Below, piece by piece: positions 7,083-13,567 of a stretch of DNA of 14,788 bases. The notes under the pieces are model-generated. The model worked only from the letters and a program-made list of their open reading frames with translations, was not told the origin of the DNA and searched no databases. The position numbers were made by a program, and so were the translations under genes. Source of the DNA: an uncultured Eubacteriales bacterium (GTDB lineage: Bacteria; Bacillota; Clostridia; Oscillospirales; Oscillospiraceae); the NCBI GenBank assembly GCA_900544405.1, contig UQVA01000035.1, forward strand, positions 1 through 14,788, written 5' to 3'. Every line of letters begins with the position of its first letter. Positions within the stretch are counted from its first letter, which is position 1.

Positions 7083-7382
7083 TTACAGGTCGCCCCGGCC
7101 CCGCAGGGAGTCCAGGTTGTGAATGTGTACATACTCGCCCCGGCGAATGTCGTGGGTGGCAATGCCGATCTCTTCGCCGTACTTGATGATGAGCTCGCCT
7201 TTTTTGATGTCCCGGACGGCGATCTTGTGGCCGTAGGGCACGTCGCCGATGACGGTGACGGGGGTGCATTCGCCCCGCTTGTTGCGGATTTCCACTTCCG
7301 TGCCGTCGGTAATGCCGTTGGCGAAAATGGTGGCTACATTGTCCTTGTCATTGACGTGCAGGGCAATTTTTGCTTCTTCCAT
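7083..7382 (-). CDS. UxaA-family SAF-domain protein, small subunit of the split dehydratase
   Basis: This 99-residue protein aligns with the N-terminal SAF domain of UxaA: VATIFANGITDGTEV (16-30), DVPYGHKIAVRDI (47-59), IIKYGEEIG (65-73) and the end HIHNLDSLRGRGDL (86-99). The SAF domain is thought to aid substrate binding and to act as a partner of the catalytic subunit. It lies 10 bases after the racemase gene and 15 bases before the large subunit, so co-translation in equal amounts is expected. The start is preceded by AAGGAGG. The C-terminal SLRGRGDL resembles split altronate-type proteins as I remember them; sulfolactate-type SuyA small subunits, as I recall, end differently. That distinction is from memory and unverified. 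Confidence 0.88.
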   Translation of the reverse strand: MEEAKIALHVNDKDNVATIFANGITDGTEVEIRNKRGECTPVTVIGDVPYGHKIAVRDIKKGELIIKYGEEIGIATHDIRRGEYVHIHNLDSLRGRGDL

Positions 7383-7392
7383 AGGGACCTCC

Positions 7393-8670
7393 TTATTCTT
7401 TCACGGCCAGCACGCTGACGCCGTCGGGGATAACGACCACCTTGGCATCCCGGCCCTTCATCTGATAGGCGATTTCCAACGCCTCATCCGGAGAGGATGC
7501 AGGGATCATGTTGGCCTTGCGGACCTCCTCATGGTCCAGGTAGGTGGTGACCAGAATGACCGGGTGCTTTTTCAGGATGCGGGCATAAATTTGCGGGCAC
7601 CACTGCTCCGGGATGGTCTCCTTGGGGGGGATTTTGGAAAGATAGCCGTCGATCTCGTCCACGGTGCCCATTTTGATGAGCTTGGCGAAGTGGGTGCCGC
7701 CCATGCCGTCGGCGCAGGAGCAGCACATGATGATAACGCCGTCCTCCCCGGCACAGGCCTCCGCAGTGGCCACGGCCTTGGGGCTCTGATACAGGTTCTG
7801 GTCCAGGGGGTAGCCGCCGTTGCTGGTAACAACGATGTCACCGGTGATGCCGGGACACTGGCTCCATTTCCGGATGAAGGCGACGCCTGCGGCGTGGGCC
7901 TGCTCCAGATCACCGGCCCATGCGGCAATGACCTTCTTCTCGCCGTTCAGGGCCACGTTGAAAATGAACTGCACGTTCACGGCCCGGGCGGCGCAGACCA
8001 TATCCTCATGGATGGGGTTGTGTTCCAGCACGCCGGTGTTGGCATAGGGGCTGGAAATGGCCTTGTAGGAGTGGTTCTCGTTGACGGTCTCCTGGGAGCA
8101 GATGCCCGGCAGGATGCTCTTCCGGCCGCCGGAGAAACCCGCAAAGAAGTGGGGCTCGATGAAGCCCTCGGTAATGAGCAGGTCGCATTCCGTGGCCAGC
8201 TTATTCACGTTGAAATCCGCCCCGGAGGGGAGGGTGCAGACGTGCGTGAACTGGGTGGGGTCAAAGGCGTTGTTGATGGCAATTTTCTCGTGGTCCACGA
8301 TGGCATCGCCAAACATCCGCCGCTGCTCTTCCTCGGTGGTAGCCCGGTGGAGACCGGTGGCGATGAGGATCGTGATGTCCGCGTCCGGGTTCCCGGAGCG
8401 AATTTCCTCCAGCAGAATGGGCAGGGTCAGCTTACTGGGCACGGCCCGGGTGTGGTCGCTGGTGACAAGAACGACTTTGTTCTTGCCCTTGGCCAGCTCC
8501 CGGAGCCGGGGGGTGCCGATGGGATGCTCCAGAGCCTCCCGGATAAGCTCCACTTCGCTCTTGCCGGGGTCATATTCGTGCATTTTCGCAGTGACCACCT
8601 GCAAGAGGTTCTTTTCCTCCACGTGAAGGTCCAGCGTAGACGTATAATAAGGAATCTGAATGGTTTGCAT
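7393..8670 (-). CDS. larA: LarA-family nickel-pincer alpha-hydroxyacid racemase/epimerase
   Basis: This 425-residue protein is a full-length member of the LarA (DUF2088) family, which inverts the C2 stereocentre of alpha-hydroxy acids by hydride transfer on a nickel-pincer nucleotide. Counting from ATG 8670, the functional residues of Lactiplantibacillus plantarum LarA fall at the same numbers: D72, R75, H108, H174, K184 (cofactor attachment lysine), H200, Y294, Q295 and K298. Motifs include SDHTRAVPSK (71-80), HFFAGFSGGRKSILPG (174-189) and PLDQNLYQSPK (288-298). GGGAGG lies 8 bases upstream of the chosen start; the open frame to 8733 overlaps the operator. It is first in the operon with a split sugar-acid dehydratase and a GntP permease, so I expect a sugar acid or other hydroxy acid as substrate instead of lactate. 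The family fit is sure, the substrate is not. Confidence 0.9.
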   Translation of the reverse strand: MQTIQIPYYTSTLDLHVEEKNLLQVVTAKMHEYDPGKSEVELIREALEHPIGTPRLRELAKGKNKVVLVTSDHTRAVPSKLTLPILLEEIRSGNPDADITILIATGLHRATTEEEQRRMFGDAIVDHEKIAINNAFDPTQFTHVCTLPSGADFNVNKLATECDLLITEGFIEPHFFAGFSGGRKSILPGICSQETVNENHSYKAISSPYANTGVLEHNPIHEDMVCAARAVNVQFIFNVALNGEKKVIAAWAGDLEQAHAAGVAFIRKWSQCPGITGDIVVTSNGGYPLDQNLYQSPKAVATAEACAGEDGVIIMCCSCADGMGGTHFAKLIKMGTVDEIDGYLSKIPPKETIPEQWCPQIYARILKKHPVILVTTYLDHEEVRKANMIPASSPDEALEIAYQMKGRDAKVVVIPDGVSVLAVKE

Positions 8671-8721
8671 AGGAAACCTCCCTTGTTGTGTGGCGGGGAA
8701 ACAGGCCGTTTCACCCGCCAG

Positions 8722-8735
8722 GATTGTATGCAATC
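8722..8735. promoter_or_regulatory. Candidate GntR/FCD operator in the racemase operon leader
   Basis: GATTGTATGCAATC is an inverted repeat (GATTG/CAATC around TATG) 14 bases downstream of the -10 box, over the expected early transcribed region. Its core resembles the TTGTATACAA-type sites known for many FadR-subfamily GntR regulators. A repressor bound here would block the strong promoter. The regulator would be the FCD protein encoded at 3362-4018. Confidence 0.6.
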
Positions 8736-8749
8736 GACATTACGCCATT

Positions 8750-8778
8750 ATCATAGCGCCATTGTTGTCAAATGTCAA
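8750..8778 (-). promoter_or_regulatory. Sigma-A promoter of the racemase-dehydratase-GntP operon
   Basis: On the minus strand, TTGACA (8773-8778) and TATGAT (8750-8755) have a 17-base spacer. The leader would be about 73 bases and contains the palindrome at 8722-8735. An AT-rich stretch upstream (8780-8830) could act as an UP element. Confidence 0.85.
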
Positions 8779-8839
8779 GGCAAAAAGCAAAAAAATAAAA
8801 TCTGAATTGTAGAATTTTTACAAAAGCCCTGTTGGAGAC

Positions 8840-9190
8840 TATGAAATAAGCCGTCCGGATATGCGTTAGGCACCAAGCCCCCCGGCGGGACAAAATCGTA
8901 TGCAGGGCGGCAGGCAGTTGGTCCTTGTGTGTAGGGGCGGCGGCATGCCCCGATGCGCCAGGTAGCAATATTTGAGCAGTAAAAATCGACGTAGGGACTG
9001 CCGGAACAGAGAAAAGCCTTCCCCTGGGGGAAGGCATCCCTCAGATGGGTCGGTACCCTTACAATCTCCAACCGTACACCCCCTCAGTCACGGCGTTGCC
9101 GTGACTGCTCCCCCTACACAGGGGAGCCTTCGCCTCGTCGGAAACTTGTCCTCACGGGGAAGGCGTTTCCCTTGGTATTTCGGCACGCAA
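8840..9190. repeat. Dispersed palindromic repeat cluster C
   Basis: Within the 652-base gene-free stretch 8671-9322 this part holds repeat pieces and no gene. A copy of the GTAGGGGCGG...GCATGCCCCG hairpin lies at 8931-8952. GCCTTCCCCTGGGGGAAGGC lies at 9016-9035, the reverse complement of 4143-4162. A hairpin with arms CAGTCACGGC (9085-9094) and GCCGTGACTG (9098-9107) matches the one at 104-127 except for a paired base change. The CCCTACACAGGGGAGCCTT block (9112-9130) matches 37-55. Small open frames here just read through the repeats. Confidence 0.7.
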
Positions 9191-9223
9191 AACCCCGGAG
9201 CAAGCGGTGGCTTGCCCCGGGGT
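9188..9223 (-). terminator. Terminator of the ABC transporter operon
   Basis: The stem is ACCCCGG + GCAAGC paired with GCTTGC + CCGGGGT (9192-9223), with one mismatch and a GGTG loop. It is followed on the minus strand by TTTT (9189-9192 as A on the plus strand). It lies about 100 bases after the ATPase stop codon. The plus-strand side is followed by TGTTTT, so it may be bidirectional. Confidence 0.7.
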
Positions 9224-9322
9224 GGGTGTTTTATGACACATTCGGACTTTTGCCGTTTTCGGGTCTGTAAGATTTCCAGCCTGGGAAATCTGCAATACGG
9301 CCCGATGCGGAAATTTTCGCTT

Positions 9323-10399
9323 TTACAGGATATGTACCCCATCCGGCCGGAAGGTCAGGGCGCAGGTATCGCCCACCCGGTAGATATGGTGGTTCTTGGG
9401 GTCGTAATCCGTCAGCTTTACCAGGGTATCCCCCACCATCACATGATAGTTCTGGTAGGCACCCATGAAGCAGCTCAGGACCACTTTGCACTGAAGGGCC
9501 CCCTCCGGGGCCAGCCCGGCGGACTCCGGCCGCAGGACGATGGTGTAGGTTTCGCCCACCTTCATGTTCTCCACGGCCGCCACCCGGACCTCCGTCCCGG
9601 CCACCTCCAGCAGCGCATGGTCCCCGTCCAGGCCCTTGCACACGCCCTTCAGGAAGTTGGCCTCCCCGATGAAGTCCGCCACGAACTCGCTGTTGGGGTG
9701 GTAATAAATCTCCTGAGGGGTACCCATCTGGGCCACGACGCCCTTGTTCATAATGATGATCCGGTCGGAAAGGGCCATGGCCTCGCTCTGGTCATGGGTC
9801 ACGTACACGGCGGTGATGCCGGTTTTTTGCTGGATGCGGCGAATTTCCGTCCGCATACTCACCCGCAGCTTGGCATCCAGATTGGAAAGGGGCTCGTCAA
9901 AGAGCAGCACGGAGGGCTCCAGCACCAAGGCTCTGGCCAGGGCCACCCGCTGCTGCTGGCCGCCGGAAAGCTGATTGGTCATCCGGGCTTCCATGCCGGA
10001 CAGCTCTACCAGTTCCAGAATCTTCGTGACCCGCTCTTTGATCTCCTCTTTGGGGACTTTTCGTAATTTCAGGCCGTAAGCCACGTTGTCGAACACGTTG
10101 TAATGGGGCAGCAGGGCGTAGCTCTGGAACACCATGGCCGTGTCCCGCTTGTTGGGAGGCAGGATGTTGATGGCCTCGTCCCCCAGGTAGATTTCGCCCT
10201 CGTCGGGGCTTTCAAAGCCCGCGATCATCCGAAGAGTGGTGGTCTTGCCGCAGCCGGAGGGGCCCAGCAGGGTCACGAATTCCCCGGGGGCAATGTCCAG
10301 AGACGTATCATGGACCGCATAGAAGTCCTTTCCGGTCTTGGGGTCCTTGTAAATTTTGGAAATATGGTCCAGGCGCACGCCTTTTTTCGCTTTTTCCAT
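9323..10399 (-). CDS. ABC transporter ATP-binding protein (PotA/FbpC-type importer ATPase)
   Basis: This 358-residue ATPase powers the importer encoded just upstream. All motifs are intact: Walker A GPSGCGKT (46-53), Q-loop Q92 in VFQSYALLPH, signature LSGGQQQR (144-151), Walker B LLFDEP (165-170), D-loop SNLDAK and H-loop H202 (VTHDQSEAMALSDR). A C-terminal TOBE-type regulatory domain spans about 250-356. Length and layout match the ferric iron/spermidine/aminoethylphosphonate/sugar-phosphate importer class, which cannot be separated by the ATPase alone. It starts 3 bases after the permease stop, with its AGGAGG ribosome site inside the end of the permease gene, so translation is probably coupled. 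Confidence 0.92.
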   Translation of the reverse strand: MEKAKKGVRLDHISKIYKDPKTGKDFYAVHDTSLDIAPGEFVTLLGPSGCGKTTTLRMIAGFESPDEGEIYLGDEAINILPPNKRDTAMVFQSYALLPHYNVFDNVAYGLKLRKVPKEEIKERVTKILELVELSGMEARMTNQLSGGQQQRVALARALVLEPSVLLFDEPLSNLDAKLRVSMRTEIRRIQQKTGITAVYVTHDQSEAMALSDRIIIMNKGVVAQMGTPQEIYYHPNSEFVADFIGEANFLKGVCKGLDGDHALLEVAGTEVRVAAVENMKVGETYTIVLRPESAGLAPEGALQCKVVLSCFMGAYQNYHVMVGDTLVKLTDYDPKNHHIYRVGDTCALTFRPDGVHIL

Positions 10400-10402
10400 G
10401 GC

Positions 10403-12106
10403 TCAAGCCTCCTTGATTTTTTTGCTGGTGCCGAAGAACTTCATGCCCAGGTTCATCAGCAGCACGCTGCCGTAGGTAATCAGAATCAGAATGGTCGCAA
10501 AGGCGCAGGCGATGGAGTAGGCGCCCTTCTCTGCGAACTCGTTGATCTGCACGGTGATGAGCAGGAACTGGGGCGTCACCAGCAGAATGATGGCGGAAAT
10601 GGCGGTAATGGAGCGGACGAAGGCCGTCACCAGGCCGCTGAGGAAGGAATCCTTGATGAGGGGCAGGGTCACGGTCATAAAGACGTGGAAGCTGTTGGCG
10701 CCCATGTCATAGGCGGATTCCTCGATGGACTTGTCGATCTGCCGCAGGGCGGAAATGCCGCTGCGAGTGCCGGTGGGCAGGCTGCGGACCACGAACACGA
10801 TGACGAGGATCGCTGCGCTGCCGTAGAGGCCGCTGAGCAGGCCCGTGTGGAACAGTCCGCCGGAGAAGCCCCGGATGTAGCCCACGCCCAGCACCGTGCC
10901 GGGCACGGCCATGGCCAGCATGGACACGGCCTCGATGAAGCCCTTGCCCTTGAATTTCTTCTTTACGACAAGATAGGAAATGATCATGGAAAGAAGGGCC
11001 GTAATGGGGGCCGAGATCAGGGACAGCACGAAGGAATCCTTGAAGGCCTTCAGGCCCTTATACTTGGAGAACACCTGACCGAACCACTTGAAGGTCAGGG
11101 GCGTGAACTTATAGCCCCAGGTGGGGAACAAAGCACCGATGGGCACGCACAGGTACATGAGCACCACGAAAAGCGCCGCCAGGGAGCAGAGAACCGTCAG
11201 GGGGATGGTCACGCTCCGGTCGGTGATGAGCATTCTGGCCCGGGAGGCCTTGCCGGTCAGGGTCGCTGCGGTCTTGGCCTCCAGATAGTATTTCTGCACG
11301 GCGAACATCAGCAGCGTGATGCTCAGCAGCACCACGGCCATAGCCGCAGCGCCCTCTTTGTCGTAAGCGCCGGTGATTTGCAGATAAATGGTGGTGGCCA
11401 GGGTATCATAGGAGCCGCCGATGATCATGGGGTTGGCAAAATCGGCAATGGACTCGATGAACGTCACCAGGAAGGCGTTGCCCAGGCCCGGCAGCATCAG
11501 CGGCAGGGTCACGGTGGTGAATACCTTCCAACGGGAAGCGCCCATATCCCGGGCCGCTTCTTCCAGGGAGGGGTCGATGTTTTTCAGCAGGCCTTTGAGC
11601 ATCATGTAGCACACCGGGAAGAAGGTCAGCGTCTGCACAATGGCGATGCCCCAGAAGCCATAGACGCTGTTGTCATAGATCTTCAGTAAAAACCGGGTAA
11701 TGAGGCCCGCCTTACCGAACAGCATGATCATGGACAGGGACAGCACGAAGGGCGGGGACACCACGGGCAGCATGGACACCACCCGGAACAGTCCGCCGGA
11801 GAATTTTCCCAGCTTTACATACACTTCCACATAGGCAAACAGCAGCCCCAGCAGAGCAGACAGGATGCCCACCAGGAAGCCGACTTTCAATGTGTTCCAG
11901 ATGGCCGTCCGGAAGGTGGACATGGCCAGGATACGCCGGAAGGTATCCAGAGAGAAGCCTTTCTGCCCATAGAAGCTGTCCACCAGCAGAATGGCCAGGG
12001 GGTAGAGAATAAACAGTGTCAAAAATGCGATCAGAACCACGATGGTCGTAACCATAATGGGGTCGGCCATCAGCTTTTTCCGATCCAGCGACGCACCTTG
12101 CCGCAT
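10403..12106 (-). CDS. ABC transporter permease, fused two-domain (FbpB/AfuB-type)
   Basis: This 567-residue inner membrane protein is a tandem fusion of two binding-protein-dependent permease domains with about 12 membrane helices. Each half has an EAA loop for docking the ATPase: EEAARDMGASRWKVF (182-196) and EESAYDMGANSFHVF (462-476), both followed by TVTLPL. The fusion is typical of FbpB/AfuB/ThiP-type importers. I chose ATG 12106 because AAAGGAG lies 8 bases upstream; the open frame to 12166 would read through a terminator hairpin. It follows the binding-protein gene, with a hairpin terminator between them, and precedes the ATPase. Confidence 0.9.
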   Translation of the reverse strand: MRQGASLDRKKLMADPIMVTTIVVLIAFLTLFILYPLAILLVDSFYGQKGFSLDTFRRILAMSTFRTAIWNTLKVGFLVGILSALLGLLFAYVEVYVKLGKFSGGLFRVVSMLPVVSPPFVLSLSMIMLFGKAGLITRFLLKIYDNSVYGFWGIAIVQTLTFFPVCYMMLKGLLKNIDPSLEEAARDMGASRWKVFTTVTLPLMLPGLGNAFLVTFIESIADFANPMIIGGSYDTLATTIYLQITGAYDKEGAAAMAVVLLSITLLMFAVQKYYLEAKTAATLTGKASRARMLITDRSVTIPLTVLCSLAALFVVLMYLCVPIGALFPTWGYKFTPLTFKWFGQVFSKYKGLKAFKDSFVLSLISAPITALLSMIISYLVVKKKFKGKGFIEAVSMLAMAVPGTVLGVGYIRGFSGGLFHTGLLSGLYGSAAILVIVFVVRSLPTGTRSGISALRQIDKSIEESAYDMGANSFHVFMTVTLPLIKDSFLSGLVTAFVRSITAISAIILLVTPQFLLITVQINEFAEKGAYSIACAFATILILITYGSVLLMNLGMKFFGTSKKIKEA

Positions 12107-12132
12107 AGCGTTTGCTCCTTTCCTTGGGAACC

Positions 12133-12164
12133 AAAAAGGAGGATGGCGGACTGCGCCATCCTCC
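12133..12164 (-). terminator. Intra-operon terminator/attenuator between binding protein and permease
   Basis: A perfect 11-bp stem (GGAGGATGGCG 12138-12148 with CGCCATCCTCC 12154-12164) has a 5-base loop and is followed on the minus strand by TTTTT (12133-12137). It lies 15 bases after the stop codon of the binding protein. It looks like a partial terminator that leaves more binding-protein mRNA than permease mRNA; the stem would also protect the 3' end of the processed upstream message. Confidence 0.8.
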
Positions 12165-12179
12165 ATAGGATTCCATGGG

Positions 12180-13337
12180 TTATTCGGTCTTGAAGCGGTC
12201 GTCGCCGCCGCCCAGAGCCGTCATGACTTCTTCCACATAGGTCTTGATGTTGTTCTTGGCGTCCTCGAAATCGTAATCCATCACGTTCTCCGGGTCCAGA
12301 CCAAACTCAGAGGCCTGCTCGGGCTGCTTGGCGTTGTCGATGACCAGGAACTGATAGGAACCGTGGCTGGCAGCCAGCTCCACGCAGTCGGGAGACAGGG
12401 CGTACTCGATCCACAGCTTGGCGGCGTTGGGATGCTTGGCGCCCTTGAAGATGGCGGTAGCGCCGATCTCGAAGGAAGTGCCGCTGGAGGGGATGACCAG
12501 GTCCACGTTGGTGTAGCCGTTGTCCACGATCTGGGTGATGCCGTCATGCAGGAAGCCGATGCCGATGACGCACTCGCCGGTGCCCACGTTCTTGGAGGGA
12601 CCGGAGCCGGACTTGGTGTACACTTCGATGTTCTTATCCAGATCCACCAGATACTGGATACCTTCGTCATGGCCGTACTTCTGGATCATGGTGTTGACAA
12701 CCAGCTTGGCGGTACCGGCGGTGTTGTAGTTGGACAGCCAGACCAGGCCCTTATACTCGTCCTTCAGCAGGTCCTGCCAGTCCTTGGGCTCTTCCAGACC
12801 CTTCCGGGCCAGCTCGTCCCGGTTGACCATGAAGCCCAGGATGCCCTTGTAAATGCCGTACCAGTAGCCGTCGGGGTCCCGATACTGCTGGCTCAGCAGG
12901 TGGGAGGCGTTCTCGGCCTCATAGGCCTCCAGCAGGCCCTCAGCTGCGACCACGTTGTAGGGGTCGGTGGTGCCGCCGAACCAGACGTCGGCGCTGGGGT
13001 TGCCGTTTTCTTCCTCGATTTTGGCCTGAACCTCACCGGTGGACAGGCGCTGATAAGTAACCTTGATGCCGTAGAGCTTCTCGAAGTTCTCGCAGGCAGC
13101 GGCCAGATAATCTTCCTCGCAGGAACCGTAGACGACCAGCTCGCCTTCGGCCTTGGCAGCCTCCACAAGGCTGGGCTCAGCGGGGGTGGTGTCCGCAGGC
13201 GTGGTGTCGGCGGGCTTGGAATCGTTGCCCTTGGTGGTTGCAGGGGTGGTAGTACCGGCAGTTCCGTCGGTCTTGGCGCAGGCGGCCATGGACATAATCA
13301 TCAGAACGGTCAGCAGGATGGCAAGGACTTTCTTCAT
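12180..13337 (-). CDS. ABC transporter substrate-binding lipoprotein (FbpA/AfuA-like)
   Basis: This 385-residue protein captures substrate outside the membrane. A lipoprotein signal (KK then VLAILLTVLMIMSMAAC) ends at lipidated C20. A Thr/Pro/Ala-rich tether with PADTTPADTTPAEP repeats covers about 23-57, and a type 2 periplasmic-binding fold starts at GELVVYGSCEEDY (65-77). Other family segments are PSADVWFGGTTDP (114-126), GILGFMVNRDEL (165-176) and GIGFLHDG (259-266). No adjacent tyrosine pair of the kind that binds Fe3+ in FbpA is seen. H264, D265 and E290 sit where sugar-phosphate-binding AfuA has a His-Asp and Glu, as I recall. The ligand may thus be an organophosphate, though iron cannot be excluded. 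It is the first gene of the three-gene importer operon. Confidence 0.88.
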   Translation of the reverse strand: MKKVLAILLTVLMIMSMAACAKTDGTAGTTTPATTKGNDSKPADTTPADTTPAEPSLVEAAKAEGELVVYGSCEEDYLAAACENFEKLYGIKVTYQRLSTGEVQAKIEEENGNPSADVWFGGTTDPYNVVAAEGLLEAYEAENASHLLSQQYRDPDGYWYGIYKGILGFMVNRDELARKGLEEPKDWQDLLKDEYKGLVWLSNYNTAGTAKLVVNTMIQKYGHDEGIQYLVDLDKNIEVYTKSGSGPSKNVGTGECVIGIGFLHDGITQIVDNGYTNVDLVIPSSGTSFEIGATAIFKGAKHPNAAKLWIEYALSPDCVELAASHGSYQFLVIDNAKQPEQASEFGLDPENVMDYDFEDAKNNIKTYVEEVMTALGGGDDRFKTE

Positions 13338-13348
13338 TTCTTCAGTTT

Positions 13349-13353
13349 CCTCC
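13349..13353 (-). promoter_or_regulatory. Ribosome binding site of the binding-protein gene
   Basis: GGAGG on the minus strand lies 11 bases before ATG 13337. The spacing is slightly long but no better site is present and the signal peptide starts at that ATG. Confidence 0.7.
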
Positions 13354-13397
13354 GTTTTTCAATTTCCGTTACAGGCAATTCCTTCACGGATGTTTGG

Positions 13398-13426
13398 ATT
13401 ATACACCGCGCCGGAGGTTTTGTCAA
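13398..13426 (-). promoter_or_regulatory. Consensus sigma-A promoter of the ABC transporter operon
   Basis: On the minus strand, TTGACA (13421-13426) and TATAAT (13398-13403) have a 17-base spacer, a perfect consensus match. The leader is about 54 bases. No riboswitch or clear operator is visible in it. Confidence 0.9.
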
Positions 13427-13510
13427 TAATCATCAAAAGCATTTCTAAATTCGATATGTTTTTAGTGATTATAACGTCCCGACTTTTCCAAATTTTTACA
13501 GGATTTTCCC

Positions 13511-13554
13511 AAAGAAAATCCGGCATTTTCCGGAAAAGAACCGAAAAATGCCGG
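13511..13554 (-). terminator. Terminator of the bile salt hydrolase gene
   Basis: The arms CCGGCATTTTCCGG (13520-13533) and CCGAAAAATGCCGG (13541-13554) form a 14-bp stem with one G-U pair in the minus-strand RNA and a 7-base loop. It is followed on the minus strand by ATTTTCTTT. It lies 13 bases after the stop codon and separates this gene from the ABC operon promoter. Confidence 0.8.
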
Positions 13555-13567
13555 GAAGAAAAATTTT

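Noticed and set aside
8768..9071. Small open frames in the gene-free region
   Set aside because: They read through the palindromic repeats, have no ribosome site of note and give no recognisable protein.
8931..9130. CRISPR array or riboswitch
   Set aside because: The repeats are palindromic modules at irregular spacing with no unique spacers, and no known riboswitch core is apparent.
1148..13448. Very long open frames (about 450-530 codons) on the plus strand opposite the kinase, GntP, dehydratase, LarA, permease and binding-protein genes
   Set aside because: At least the one opposite GntP is codon-aligned with the real gene; such frames arise because the antisense stop codons need TTA, CTA or TCA in the real gene, which are rare in this GC-rich DNA. 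Their products are rich in His, Gln and Gly and show no family motifs.
13468..13473. A second TATAAT on the minus strand upstream of the ABC operon promoter
   Set aside because: No acceptable -35 box lies 16-18 bases upstream, and the perfect promoter at 13398-13426 explains expression.
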